Shown here: in pieces, positions 45,975 through 54,720 of the stretch
Numbering within the stretch: the first letter of the stretch is position 1
Layout: the number at the start of each line of letters is the position of its first letter
Assembly: GCF_012184425.1 (NCBI RefSeq)
Contig: NZ_VTOW01000004.1
Location: 248,001-312,000, forward strand
DNA: 64,000 nt
Source of the DNA: Candidatus Manganitrophus noduliformans
GTDB lineage: Bacteria > Nitrospirota > Nitrospiria > SBBL01 > Manganitrophaceae
Reading direction: 5' to 3'
The notes under the pieces: model-generated
Database searches by the model: none
Told to the model about the DNA's origin: nothing
What the model saw: the letters and a program-made list of their open reading frames with translations, nothing else
Made by a program: the position numbers and the translations under genes

Positions 45975-48656
45975 ATGTATCGGTCGATCTATATCCCTGT
46001 CGATAACTCAGACTATTCCAACACGGCCATCGATATCGGGGTAATGTTGGCGAAGCAATTTGGGGCGAAGGTCATCGGAAGCCACGCCTATGCCGCCAAG
46101 CTCCACGATAAACGATTCAAACAGATGGAGGCGGGCCTTCCCGAGGAATACCATGACGAGAACGAACTGGAGCGGCAGCGAAAGATCCACGACTCCCTGA
46201 TTACCCGCGGACTGGAAATCATCACCGATTCCTACCTTGATATCGTCGACGAAAAATGCAAAGAGGGAAACATCCCGATGGAGCGGGTCTCGCTCGAAGG
46301 AAAGAACTACAAGGTCCTGGTCGATGACATCGTGAAGAACGGCTACGACCTGGTGATCCTCGGCGCCCTCGGCGTCGGCGCCGTCCGGGAGAGCATGATC
46401 GGGAGCGTGACCGAGCGAACGATCCGCCGGGTCCGCAAGTCGGATGTTTTCGTCGTCAAAGAGACGAAGCCGCCCGAGCCGGGAAAAATGGGAAAGATCG
46501 TCGTGGCGGTCGATGGAAGCCACTTCTCTTTCGCCGGCTTCAAAACGGCCCTTGATCTCGCCAAAGCCTATCAGCTTCAGATCGACGTCGTCTCGGCCTT
46601 CGATCCCTATTATCACTATGCCGTTTTTAACTCGATCTCCGGCGTTCTCTCCGAAGAGGCGGGAAAAGTCTTCCGGTTCAAAGAACAGGAAAAACTCCAC
46701 GAAGAGGTGATCGACTCCGGTCTCGCGAAGATCTATCAGTCCCATCTTGAAATCTGTCTGAAGATCGCCGAGGCGGAGGGGGTGACGGTCAAAACCTCGC
46801 TCCTCGACGGCAAGCCGTTCGAGAAGGTCCTTCAGTATGTGAAGAAAGAGAAGCCGTGGCTTTTGGTGGTCGGCCGGATCGGTGTCCACTCCGATGAAGA
46901 TATGGATGTCGGGAGCAACTCGGAGAACCTGATCCGGATGGCCCCCTGCAACGTCCTCGTCTCGAACCAGAAATATATTCCGCCGATCGATGCCATCGCC
47001 GAGTATACCGTCGCCTGGACCGAAGAGGCTTCCAAGCGGATGGAGAAGGTTCCCATCTTTGCCCGCGGGGTCGCCAAGACCGCCGTCTATCGGTATGCGA
47101 TCGAGAAAGGCTTCACGATCATCAGCAACTCGGTCGTCGATGCGGCGATGGGGGATATCCTGCCGAAGTCGGCGATCGAAGCGATGAAGAATTTGGGCCG
47201 GGTCCTTGATGAGAAGGGGATCGACCGGAACAAGATGACGGCGGCCGAAGGGGTTTCCCAAACCCTCGAAGGGAACGGTCTTGCCGGGATGATGACCCAA
47301 ATCGTCGGCGACCGCGACGCCGAGCGCGCCGCGAGCTACGACGAGAAGGCGAAGATGGACTTCTACATCTGCGGCGGCTGCGGCTACACCGCCAAGGGGG
47401 AGAAGCCGGTCCGATGCCCGATCTGCAGCGCCGAAGGGAGCGCTTTCCAGTTCCTCGATAAATCGATCTTCGAAGCGGCGGCCAAAGCCGAGGGGGGATT
47501 GGTCCAAGAGGTCGGCTATGACGGCGTTCCGCTCAACTGGACGGAAGATGCCAAGAACATCATCCGCAAGGTTCCGGCCGGTTTCGAGCGCCGCCGCGCA
47601 AAGGCGAAGGCGGAAAAGATGGCCCGGAAGATGGGCTTCCAGACGATCACAAAAGAATTTGCTGTTCGTATGATCGAAGGGAATCAAGATGAGGACCAGG
47701 CAATCGAGATGAGCGCCAAGGCGATCGCCGAGGCGGTTCTCCCGCAGGGTGCGCTAAAAGTTGAAGAAAAGGCCCCCGAAGTAAAGGCGCCGCAGTTCAC
47801 CTGGACGGCCGAGGCGCAGGAGCGGTTGGCGCGGGTTCCGGTCGGCTTCATGCGCGACGGCACCCGGCAACACATTGAAAATTACGCCTTCAGCCAGGCG
47901 ATCTCCGAGATCACGCTCGAAGTGGCGGAGGCGGGAATTAAAAAGGCGACCGAGGAGATGGAGTCGGTCCTCTCCGGCGCGACCAGCCTCGAAGAGATCA
48001 AAAAACGGATTGCGACCATGACGAAAGGAGAACCGGCCGCGGAAGAGAACTTCCACTTCTGCGGAATGTGCGGCCATGTGGTCCGGCAGGTTCCGTCGCA
48101 GTGCCCCGTCTGCGAGGCCAAGGCATCCCGATTCATCTTTATGAAAAAAGAGCTTGATTACTTCGTCTGTACCCTTTGCAGCCAGGTTGCCTCCCCGCAG
48201 ATTCCCGACCATTGTACCCTCTGCGGGGCCCCGGGGGAATACTACAAAAAACTGGAGCGCAAAGAGAGCGGCCTCGACAAGGTGCTTGCCCCCATCACCT
48301 GGACCGATGCGGCGAATACGAAGCTTCTGGAGATTCCGGAAGGACTGATCCGCGAGATGACCCGCTGGCGGATCGAGGTGGATGCCCGTAAGAAAGGAAT
48401 TCGCGAGATCAGCCCCGCAACGATCGATGCAAAATACAGCGAATGGGCGCAACTTTCCCGGAAGGTGGAGCGACACCATACCTGGGAGGCCGAAGCGGAG
48501 AACCGAATCGCCCGCATCCCCTCCTTCGTCCGTGGAACGGTCATTAAGGAGATCGAATCGTACGCGAATGAGAAGGGAATCGGCCGGATCACCATCGAGA
48601 TTCTCGATCAAGTCACCGAGCGATGGGCGGAGGCGATGCGGTCTCAGGGTTTTTAG
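45975..48656 (+). CDS. Universal stress protein fused to PCP_red and rubredoxin-like domains
   Basis: 893-aa multidomain protein. Two USP domains (about 1-165 and 170-335; each with the ATP-loop-like glycine pattern). Then five PCP_red-type helical units beginning at W348, W522, W610, W776 and W837 (pattern WTxEAxxRLxxVPxF...IExYA...). Between them are cysteine knuckles like rubredoxin/rubrerythrin iron sites: C466 region (CGGCGYT...CPIC), C696 region (CGMCGHV...CPVC), C732 region (CTLCSQV...CTLC). PCP_red is the C-terminal domain of protochlorophyllide reductase BchB. A redox or tetrapyrrole-related sensor is the inferred role. ATG 45975 chosen at the USP start. Confidence 0.85.
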   Translation: MYRSIYIPVDNSDYSNTAIDIGVMLAKQFGAKVIGSHAYAAKLHDKRFKQMEAGLPEEYHDENELERQRKIHDSLITRGLEIITDSYLDIVDEKCKEGNIPMERVSLEGKNYKVLVDDIVKNGYDLVILGALGVGAVRESMIGSVTERTIRRVRKSDVFVVKETKPPEPGKMGKIVVAVDGSHFSFAGFKTALDLAKAYQLQIDVVSAFDPYYHYAVFNSISGVLSEEAGKVFRFKEQEKLHEEVIDSGLAKIYQSHLEICLKIAEAEGVTVKTSLLDGKPFEKVLQYVKKEKPWLLVVGRIGVHSDEDMDVGSNSENLIRMAPCNVLVSNQKYIPPIDAIAEYTVAWTEEASKRMEKVPIFARGVAKTAVYRYAIEKGFTIISNSVVDAAMGDILPKSAIEAMKNLGRVLDEKGIDRNKMTAAEGVSQTLEGNGLAGMMTQIVGDRDAERAASYDEKAKMDFYICGGCGYTAKGEKPVRCPICSAEGSAFQFLDKSIFEAAAKAEGGLVQEVGYDGVPLNWTEDAKNIIRKVPAGFERRRAKAKAEKMARKMGFQTITKEFAVRMIEGNQDEDQAIEMSAKAIAEAVLPQGALKVEEKAPEVKAPQFTWTAEAQERLARVPVGFMRDGTRQHIENYAFSQAISEITLEVAEAGIKKATEEMESVLSGATSLEEIKKRIATMTKGEPAAEENFHFCGMCGHVVRQVPSQCPVCEAKASRFIFMKKELDYFVCTLCSQVASPQIPDHCTLCGAPGEYYKKLERKESGLDKVLAPITWTDAANTKLLEIPEGLIREMTRWRIEVDARKKGIREISPATIDAKYSEWAQLSRKVERHHTWEAEAENRIARIPSFVRGTVIKEIESYANEKGIGRITIEILDQVTERWAEAMRSQGF

Positions 48657-48664
48657 TTTTATCT

Positions 48665-48699
48665 GGAGGGGCATCGGATGCGGTGCCCCTCCGTTTTTC
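48665..48699 (+). terminator. Rho-independent terminator
   Basis: GGAGGGGCA / TGCCCCTCC stem with a 10-base loop and then GTTTTTCTT, right after the USP/PCP_red stop and 20 bases before the radical SAM start. It may attenuate rather than fully stop transcription. Confidence 0.85.
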
Positions 48700-48718
48700 T
48701 TCACACCGAGATTTTTCA

Positions 48719-50116
48719 ATGGCAAATCAAGCGTACTCCGTTTCATGGAACCTGACCCAGCGCTGCAATCTCTTCTGCACCCACTGCTACATGAGCGCCT
48801 TTCCCCACGCCGATATCTCGCACGACTTCACAACCGAAGAGTGCTTCAAGGTCATCGACGACATGGCGAAGGTCAACCCGAATCTCTTCCTGATCCTGAC
48901 CGGAGGGGAGCCGCTTGTCCGGAAAGACATCTTCGACATCGCCTCGTATGCTTCCGATAAAGGCTTTACCTGTGTTCTCGGCACCAACGGCGTCTTGCTC
49001 GGCGAGCGGGAGGCAAGACGGATGCGGGAGAGCGGACTGCAAGGGGCCTCGATCAGCCTCGATTCGGTCGATCCGCAGCGGCACGACAACTTCCGTCAGT
49101 TGGCCGGATCGTGGAAGTCGGCGCTCCGCGGCATTGAGCATCTCAAAGCGGAGGGGCTCGATTTCTCCCTGCACATGAGTGTGATGTCGTGGAACGTCTC
49201 CGAAATTCCGCCGATGATCGAGCTGGCGCGCAACATCGGGGCGAAGGTCCTCAACTTTTTCTTTCTCGTCCAGACCGGCCGCGGCGAAAACCTGATCGAT
49301 ATCCGTCCCAGCCAGTATCGGGAGATCCTGACCTATCTCGCGCGGGCGCAGGGGGTCGGTGCCAAGGAAAACAATCCGAACCTCTTCCAAAATTTCGATG
49401 ACCCCTGGACCTCCTCCGCCGGGCAGATGGGCGATCTGATCCTTCGGGCCAAATGCGCCCCGCATTTCCGCAAGATTATTTATGAGCTCGATCCGAATTC
49501 TCCCTTGTTAAAAAATTATGCGCAGGGGAGCTGCCCCGCCGGCAAGCATTATTGCCGGATCACACCGGAAGGGGACATCACCCCCTGCCCGTATATGCCG
49601 GTCTCGGCGGGGAATCTTCGGAAGCAGACCTTTGATGAAATATGGAATACCTCTCCCGTTCTCAACGATCTGCGCGAGCCTCAGCTCGGCGGGCGATGCG
49701 GGGAGTGCGAGTTCTCTCAGATTTGCGGCGGCTGCCGCTGCCGGGCGTATGCCGTGAACGGAAGTTACCTGGCGGAAGATCCCGCCTGCGACTATCAGCC
49801 GGGGCAGTATGGGGGAAAACGGATCGCGCTTCCGGCGGAGCAGACCTTCGGGTTCGAGGCGAAGTTTACGCTGAACTGGTCGATCGCGGCGAAAGAGCGC
49901 CTCAACCGGCTCCCTTCCTTCGCAAGGGGAATGGTGGCGAGCAGCGTGGAGCGGTATGCGACCGAGCGCCGGATCGATCTGATCACCCCGGAGGTGATGC
50001 AGAAGGTCAAGGAGGAGGCCGAAGTCCGTCTCGGGAGGAGTTTTAAATTCTCCGAATTCACCCGAACGGTTCCGGAGAAGACATCGGCCATTGGAAAAGA
50101 TCTCTTCCCCGGTTAA
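48719..50116 (+). CDS. Radical SAM-SPASM enzyme with C-terminal PCP_red domain
   Basis: 465-aa protein. The radical SAM motif CNLFCTHC (C16, C20, C23) opens a TIM-barrel core with GGEPL and a SPASM-type region carrying many cysteines (GSCPAGKHYCRITPEGDITP, CPYMP, then CGECEFSQICGGCRCRA). This resembles NirJ/AhbC-type haem-modifying enzymes. The C-terminus (about 395-440) is one PCP_red unit: LNWSIAAKERLNRLPSFARG. ATG 48719 fits the start of the SAM domain; the longer open frame is unsupported. Sits between two PCP_red genes. Substrate unknown; a tetrapyrrole or peptide is possible. Confidence 0.88.
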   Translation: MANQAYSVSWNLTQRCNLFCTHCYMSAFPHADISHDFTTEECFKVIDDMAKVNPNLFLILTGGEPLVRKDIFDIASYASDKGFTCVLGTNGVLLGEREARRMRESGLQGASISLDSVDPQRHDNFRQLAGSWKSALRGIEHLKAEGLDFSLHMSVMSWNVSEIPPMIELARNIGAKVLNFFFLVQTGRGENLIDIRPSQYREILTYLARAQGVGAKENNPNLFQNFDDPWTSSAGQMGDLILRAKCAPHFRKIIYELDPNSPLLKNYAQGSCPAGKHYCRITPEGDITPCPYMPVSAGNLRKQTFDEIWNTSPVLNDLREPQLGGRCGECEFSQICGGCRCRAYAVNGSYLAEDPACDYQPGQYGGKRIALPAEQTFGFEAKFTLNWSIAAKERLNRLPSFARGMVASSVERYATERRIDLITPEVMQKVKEEAEVRLGRSFKFSEFTRTVPEKTSAIGKDLFPG

Positions 50117-50140
50117 TTTTAAGAATTGAGGTTAATGATC

Positions 50141-51127
50141 ATGGGAAATGCAAACGAAAACGAAATTACCTGGACGCCGGACGCGGAAGCGCGCCTGAAA
50201 AAGGCGCCTTTCTTTCTGCGCGGGATGGTCCGCAAGCTCTCCGAGAAAAAAGCGCGGGAGCTCGGAATCACCACCATCACCGAAGAGGTCCTCGCCGGGT
50301 TTAAAGATAAGATGATGAACCCGATGGCCGGCGCCGGAACCGGCGCGGCTCATAAGGCGGCGGGGGTCGAAACGAAGCCGCTCGCCTGGACCCGCGAAGC
50401 GCAGGAGCGTCTTGAGACAGTTCCGGAGTTCATGCGGGCGATGATCAAACAGATTGCAGAGGAAGTCGCGCTGGAGCGGGGGCATCTCGAAGTCGACCTG
50501 GCCCTTTTGGAAAAAGCGGAGGCGTTGGGAGATGAGCCTCAGGAAGAAGCACAGCCGGAGCTTCCTTGGACCGATGCGGCGAAGGTCCGCCTCGATCAGA
50601 AGATCGCAGAATCTCCCGAGATGGCCCGCGATTTCGTCCGGACGATGTTGAAGAACGACGCGGAAGATTTGGCGCGGGAGTTGGGGATCGCGCGGATCGA
50701 CATGGCGGCGCTGACCCAGATTTGGGATGCCCCGCGAGCCGACGTGACCTGGACCGAAGAGGCCCACAAGCGGCTGATGACCTCGCCTGATTTTGTCCGA
50801 AGCGGAATCAAGAAAGCGGCCGAGCGCCGCGCCCGCAAGATGGGGGTCACCACCGTGACTTCGGAGCTGTTGACCAAGTTCCGCAATGAGGCGATGATGA
50901 AAGCGATGAAGCGGCTTCGCGCTTTCGGCTACGACGAGATGACCTTCGACGCCTTCGAAGACGCCAAAGAGAAGATCCGCCGTCTCAAAGACAATACCGA
51001 GGCGGCGAAGCGGCTGGACGACATTAAAGATTACATGGGAAAACGGGGGAAGGTCGGCCTCATCGATGAAGAAATGCTTCAGAAGATGAAGGACTACCTC
51101 AAAGACCCGACAAAAAAGGAGATGTAA
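50141..51127 (+). CDS. Four-unit PCP_red repeat protein
   Basis: 328-aa soluble protein built from four PCP_red-type units, opening ITWTPDAEARLKKAP, LAWTREAQERLETVP, LPWTDAAKVRLDQ and VTWTEEAHKRLMTSP, each followed by a helix pattern like RKxAxxxARxxGxxxIT. The last ~70 residues are lysine-rich helices. It has no cysteine cluster, so no iron site. ATG 50141 has GAGG nine bases upstream and begins 24 bases after the radical SAM gene; the two are probably cotranscribed. It may act as a scaffold or ligand carrier for the neighbouring enzyme. Confidence 0.82.
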   Translation: MGNANENEITWTPDAEARLKKAPFFLRGMVRKLSEKKARELGITTITEEVLAGFKDKMMNPMAGAGTGAAHKAAGVETKPLAWTREAQERLETVPEFMRAMIKQIAEEVALERGHLEVDLALLEKAEALGDEPQEEAQPELPWTDAAKVRLDQKIAESPEMARDFVRTMLKNDAEDLARELGIARIDMAALTQIWDAPRADVTWTEEAHKRLMTSPDFVRSGIKKAAERRARKMGVTTVTSELLTKFRNEAMMKAMKRLRAFGYDEMTFDAFEDAKEKIRRLKDNTEAAKRLDDIKDYMGKRGKVGLIDEEMLQKMKDYLKDPTKKEM

Positions 51128-51181
51128 TGTCGTGGGGCGTTTGTCGCCTCACTCCTCACCCCTCACGTTACTTCGGTGTAA

Positions 51182-51646
51182 ATGAATTTCTTCGCTGTCC
51201 TGAATCACTGGCTTCATCTGATCTCCGTCGTCATCTGGGTGGGCGGAGCGGCTTTTCTGGTTTTTGTCGCCGCGCCCCTGCTCAAAACGGGAGACCCCTC
51301 TTACGATTTCCTGAAAGGGGTCAACCATCGATTCCGTCGCATCGTCGGTCCGCTTCTCTTCATCTTGGTCGTCACCGGCGGGATCAATTTCGGGGTCCGG
51401 AGTAAAGGGTATGAATTCGTCCCTCCCGGTTATATCTCTGCGCTGGGGGTGAAGGTCTTTCTGTTCGCCGCGATTGCCTCGATTTATTTCTTCGGTATTC
51501 TTCGTTCTCGTTATAAAGATGAGCAGGATGAGAAACCGAGAGAGAATCAACCGGCCCTTCCCGAATTTGTAAACACCCGATTGACGCTGATCATCGGACT
51601 CATCATTATCTTCCTCGCCTCGATGTTAAGGCAGTGGAAGTTTTAG
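51182..51646 (+). CDS. CopD-like four-helix membrane protein
   Basis: 154-aa protein with four transmembrane helices (about 8-30, 55-75, 88-108, 132-150) and conserved HWLHLISVVIWVGGAAFL, HRFRRIVGP and a charged loop. This is the CopD/HemJ-like arrangement, where helix histidines can bind haem or copper. Start ATG 51182 has no clear ribosome site. It follows the PCP_red gene by 54 bases, so it may be part of the same operon; a haem or tetrapyrrole link is inference. Confidence 0.75.
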   Translation: MNFFAVLNHWLHLISVVIWVGGAAFLVFVAAPLLKTGDPSYDFLKGVNHRFRRIVGPLLFILVVTGGINFGVRSKGYEFVPPGYISALGVKVFLFAAIASIYFFGILRSRYKDEQDEKPRENQPALPEFVNTRLTLIIGLIIIFLASMLRQWKF

Positions 51647-51733
51647 AGTGTGGCGTCGCGCCGATTCCGCCGCTCTGTCCCGCCCGCCGAGTTTTCCGAG
51701 CGCTTCTTCTCTCTTTATATATAAAAGGTGTTT

Positions 51734-52345
51734 ATGGTTGACCGGTTTCGGGTGAATCGGGGAGGCTTCAAACCGCTCTGGAGGGGAGCCTTCTGTGCGG
51801 GAATGCTGCTTTTGATTCTCCGTCCGCCTGATCTGCATGCGATTCATTTCGTCATCAACAGCAGTGAGCGTATTCAGCGGGAGCATGGCCCGCTGAAACT
51901 GGGGATGGCGCTTCCCGATTTTCTCCAAGCGGTCAAGAGCAAGGAGGCGGCGGTAGAAATCGGACAGTTTGAGGAGGAAAAACGCTTCCATGCCGATCCC
52001 GCTCTTTTTGCGCCGGCCGCTTCCGATGTCCTCGCCGACTTTTTCAAGGGGCAGCTCTTTCGGATTGAGATCAACTACCGTCCTGTCGATAAGGGGTCGA
52101 GCGCCGTCGACGAGCTGAAAGCGCAGATCACCGCGCGTTATGGGCCTCCGCGAATCAATTCCCTTCCAGGGGCCGATTTATTCTTCTGGGATGACGGTAA
52201 GACCCGCCTGATTTTGGAGAGGGATGAATTGGAGGAGGGGATCGGTTATTCGACCACCTATCTCGATAATGATCTTTTTCATCAAGCAAGCCACGAACGG
52301 GTGAGGAAAGAGACCGATGGAAAGTCATCCTATGGACGCAAATGA
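51734..52345 (+). CDS. Exported hypothetical protein
   Basis: 203-aa protein with a signal-like hydrophobic segment (about 16-32, FCAGMLLLILRPPDL) after a basic lead, then an alpha/beta region: ERIQREHGPLKLGMALPDFL, ADFFKGQLFRIEINYR and ITARYGPPRINSLPGADLFF ending in LDNDLFHQAS. Not recognised; the RIEINYR...YGPP pattern is seen in periplasmic hypothetical proteins. ATG 51734 chosen because AAAGG lies upstream. No close partner. Confidence 0.65.
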   Translation: MVDRFRVNRGGFKPLWRGAFCAGMLLLILRPPDLHAIHFVINSSERIQREHGPLKLGMALPDFLQAVKSKEAAVEIGQFEEEKRFHADPALFAPAASDVLADFFKGQLFRIEINYRPVDKGSSAVDELKAQITARYGPPRINSLPGADLFFWDDGKTRLILERDELEEGIGYSTTYLDNDLFHQASHERVRKETDGKSSYGRK

Positions 52346-52381
52346 GGCTCCCTTTTTCTTGACTGGAAGGGTTTCCCCGCG

Positions 52382-52415
52382 TTTTCCACAGAATATGTGT
52401 ATAAACTGTGGATAA
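52382..52415. promoter_or_regulatory. Inverted pair of DnaA-box-like sites
   Basis: TTTTCCACAG (52382-52391) and CTGTGGATAA (52406-52415) face each other across 14 AT-rich bases. The second is a perfect DnaA box complement (TTATCCACAG). They lie in the ~400-base gap 52346-52745, which has no gene. Confidence 0.4.
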
Positions 52416-52707
52416 AATTGTTCCGATCGTCATGTTTAGCGCGTCTTTCCGGACCGGAATCAAGATTGCTCAAGAATTAGGCACTTACTTCTATATATAT
52501 ATCAATGGTTTGTATCTATTTGTGAGGATGGTCGGCTTTATGGCGTCAAGGCCGCCGTGTCAGGTTTTAAGATAAAGCACTATATGTTGAAAAGCGGGGG
52601 AAAAGAATACCATATATGGTTTTGGAAGAATTCCGAAGAGATCCATCCGCTTCAAAATGGTTCGAGAAAATGAAGCGAAGGATTTCTTGCCTTGTTGAAG
52701 GCAAAGG

Positions 52708-52736
52708 TTGTGAAATCCATTTAGATATGGTATAAG
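52708..52736 (+). promoter_or_regulatory. Predicted promoter for a leaderless PilZ transcript
   Basis: TTGTGA (52708-52713), 17-base spacer, TATAAG (52731-52736), then ATG at 52746. The start point would be about 52743, so no ribosome binding site fits. Confidence 0.5.
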
Positions 52737-52745
52737 GTCAAAATT

Positions 52746-53102
52746 ATGGAGAAGCGCCGTCATTCACGCATTCCTTTTTTCGGCAAAGCAAAGATCTCCA
52801 CGGCCACCCGACCGGTCGAGGTCATGATCAGCAACATCAGCCTCGGCGGTCTCCTCTTCCATTCCAAAAAAGACTTTGAACTCGGCAAGGAGATGGTCAT
52901 TCAGATCAAAGGAACCCATCGAGGAAAAGAGTTCGAGGAAAAGGTGACGGGGAGAATCGTGGCGGTTCACCGAGGCAGCGCCGGCAATTCCTTTGGGCTT
53001 CAATTCGGCGCCTATCTTGACGAGTCGCGCCAGCCGTTCCTCCTTGCCTCCGTGACGGGAAGCCGAAAGAAAGGAATCACCTCTTTTTTAAGGGATAACT
53101 GA
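52746..53102 (+). CDS. PilZ-domain c-di-GMP receptor
   Basis: 118-aa single-domain protein. The N-terminal RRHSR (residues 4-8) and ISNISLGGLLF (about 28-38) are the RxxxR and [D/N]xSxxG motifs of PilZ domains, which bind c-di-GMP. With three GGDEF proteins in the window it is a plausible local effector. Probably leaderless. Confidence 0.9.
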   Translation: MEKRRHSRIPFFGKAKISTATRPVEVMISNISLGGLLFHSKKDFELGKEMVIQIKGTHRGKEFEEKVTGRIVAVHRGSAGNSFGLQFGAYLDESRQPFLLASVTGSRKKGITSFLRDN

Positions 53103-53208
53103 TCCTTGAGATCCCGGAGACTGCCCGATCGCCATGCGGATCGGTCTTGCACGGTTCTTCTCTTGCGTCGTCGGGGACGGTAAGAGACCTCTTCATAGGA
53201 ATCGAACC

Positions 53209-53610
53209 ATGTATCAGAGATGGTTTTCTCTTCTCTTATTTTTCCTCGTTGTCGGCTGTGCTCCGATGGCGGCCCGGGTCGCCCTTCCCCAATCGACTGT
53301 TCCCTATGACCGCGCCTGGCAGGTCGCCCTCAACACCAGCCTGAACTATTACGACCGGATCGCCGTCGAGGATAAAGAGGGGGGATTTTTTCAGACCGCC
53401 TGGAATATTGAAAAGAGCGGTTTGAACATCGGAATCCCGGTGAGACGCAACCGTTTGATCGGCCATGTCGCCAGCAAATCTCCTTTTCGTCTCCATCTTA
53501 TCCTGGAGGTGGAAGCCTTCTCGATGGAACTGGGGCGATGGGTAAAAGAGACGAATGACCCGCTCCTGACACAGATCTCCCAAGACATGAGCTCCAAGCT
53601 TCAATTCTGA
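53209..53610 (+). CDS. Putative lipoprotein
   Basis: 133-aa protein with a lipoprotein signal (MYQRWFSLLLFFLVVGC, lipobox LVVGC, Cys17) and then a small alpha/beta domain (RVALPQSTVPYDRAWQVAL, then YYDRIAVEDKEGGFFQTAW and FRLHLILEVEAFSM). This resembles outer-membrane small lipoproteins of the BamC/LptE-like kind only in general form. ATG 53209 chosen at the signal; AGGA upstream. It lies 33 bases before the comM fragment on the same strand. Confidence 0.75.
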   Translation: MYQRWFSLLLFFLVVGCAPMAARVALPQSTVPYDRAWQVALNTSLNYYDRIAVEDKEGGFFQTAWNIEKSGLNIGIPVRRNRLIGHVASKSPFRLHLILEVEAFSMELGRWVKETNDPLLTQISQDMSSKLQF

Positions 53611-53643
53611 CGTGCCCGCTCGACCCCACCGAAGGGTCCGATC

Positions 53644-54720
53644 ATGCTCTCGAAGGTCTTCAGCGCCGTCCTGTATGGAATCGAGGCCCAGCCGATCGAC
53701 GTGGAGGTCGATCTCTCCCAGGGCCTCCCTCTGCTGAATATTGTCGGCCTTCCCGACCTCGCGGTTAAAGAGAGCAAAGACCGCGTCCGTTCCGCCGTCA
53801 AGAACACCGGTTTCCACTTTCCCATCAAGAAAATCACAATCAACTTGGCCCCGGCCGATCTTAAGAAAGAAGGCGCCGCCTTCGATCTGCCGATGGCGCT
53901 CGGCATTCTCGCCGCCGACGGGGTGCTGAAAGAAGACCGACTCGGCGATTACCTGATCGTCGGAGAGTTGTCGCTCGACGGGCGGGTCAAGGAGATCAAG
54001 GGGGCATTGGCGATGGCGATTTTGGCGAAGCGGGCCGGAAAGCGCGGCCTGCTCGTGCCCGCGAAGAACGGCGCCGAAGCGGCGGTCGTCTCAGGAATTG
54101 AAGTCCTAGGGGTCGAGACGCTTCCGCAGGTGGTCGAATTCCTCAACGGCCAGCTTGCCTTCTCGCCGGTCGAAACCCCGCTTTCCCCCCTTTTTGCCGA
54201 GCAGGCGATCTATGCCGAGGATTTCTCCGAGGTCCGGGGACAGACGCACGCAAAGCGGGCGCTGGAGATCGCGGCGGCGGGCGGGCACAACATTTTGATG
54301 GTCGGCCCCCCCGGCTCCGGAAAAACGATGCTCGCGAAGCGGTTCCCGACGATCCTTCCGAACATGAGCTTCGAGGAGTCGCTTGAAACCACGCTGGTTC
54401 ACAGCATCTTCGGTCTTCTTACCGAGAAGCCGTTGATCGTCGCCCGCCCCTTCCGCTCTCCGCACCATACCGTTTCCGACGCCGGCCTGATCGGCGGCGG
54501 GCAACTCCCGCGGCCCGGCGAAGTGAGCCTGGCCCACAACGGGGTTCTTTTTTTGGATGAGCTGCCGGAGTTTAAGCGCAACGTCTTGGAGGTATTACGG
54601 CAGCCCTTGGAGGAAGGAAGGGTCACGATCGCGCGCGCGAGCGCATCGTTGACTTACCCTTCGCAATTCATGTTGGTTGCTGCCATGAATCCTTGTGATT
54701 GCGTTGCCTTGGTGCCATGA
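53644..54720 (+). pseudogene. comM: comM/yifB Mg-chelatase-like ATPase, cut by an integrated element
   Basis: 358 codons covering the N-terminal subdomain ([30 protein letters not shown]) and the AAA+ core: Walker [11 protein letters not shown] (about 219-228) and Walker [12 protein letters not shown] (about 300-310), then [15 protein letters not shown]. Intact proteins of this family are ~510 aa and continue with a cysteine-glycine segment (PCPCGY). Here the match ends after NPC and a few unrelated codons lead to a stop. A serine recombinase gene lies immediately past it. The rest of comM is not in the window. Confidence 0.88.

Noticed and set aside
52382-52415. Chromosome origin
   Set aside because: Only two boxes, with no dnaA, dnaN or gidA genes nearby.
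52560-52763. 67-aa minus-strand frame
   Set aside because: No recognisable motif or ribosome site; overlaps the predicted PilZ promoter.
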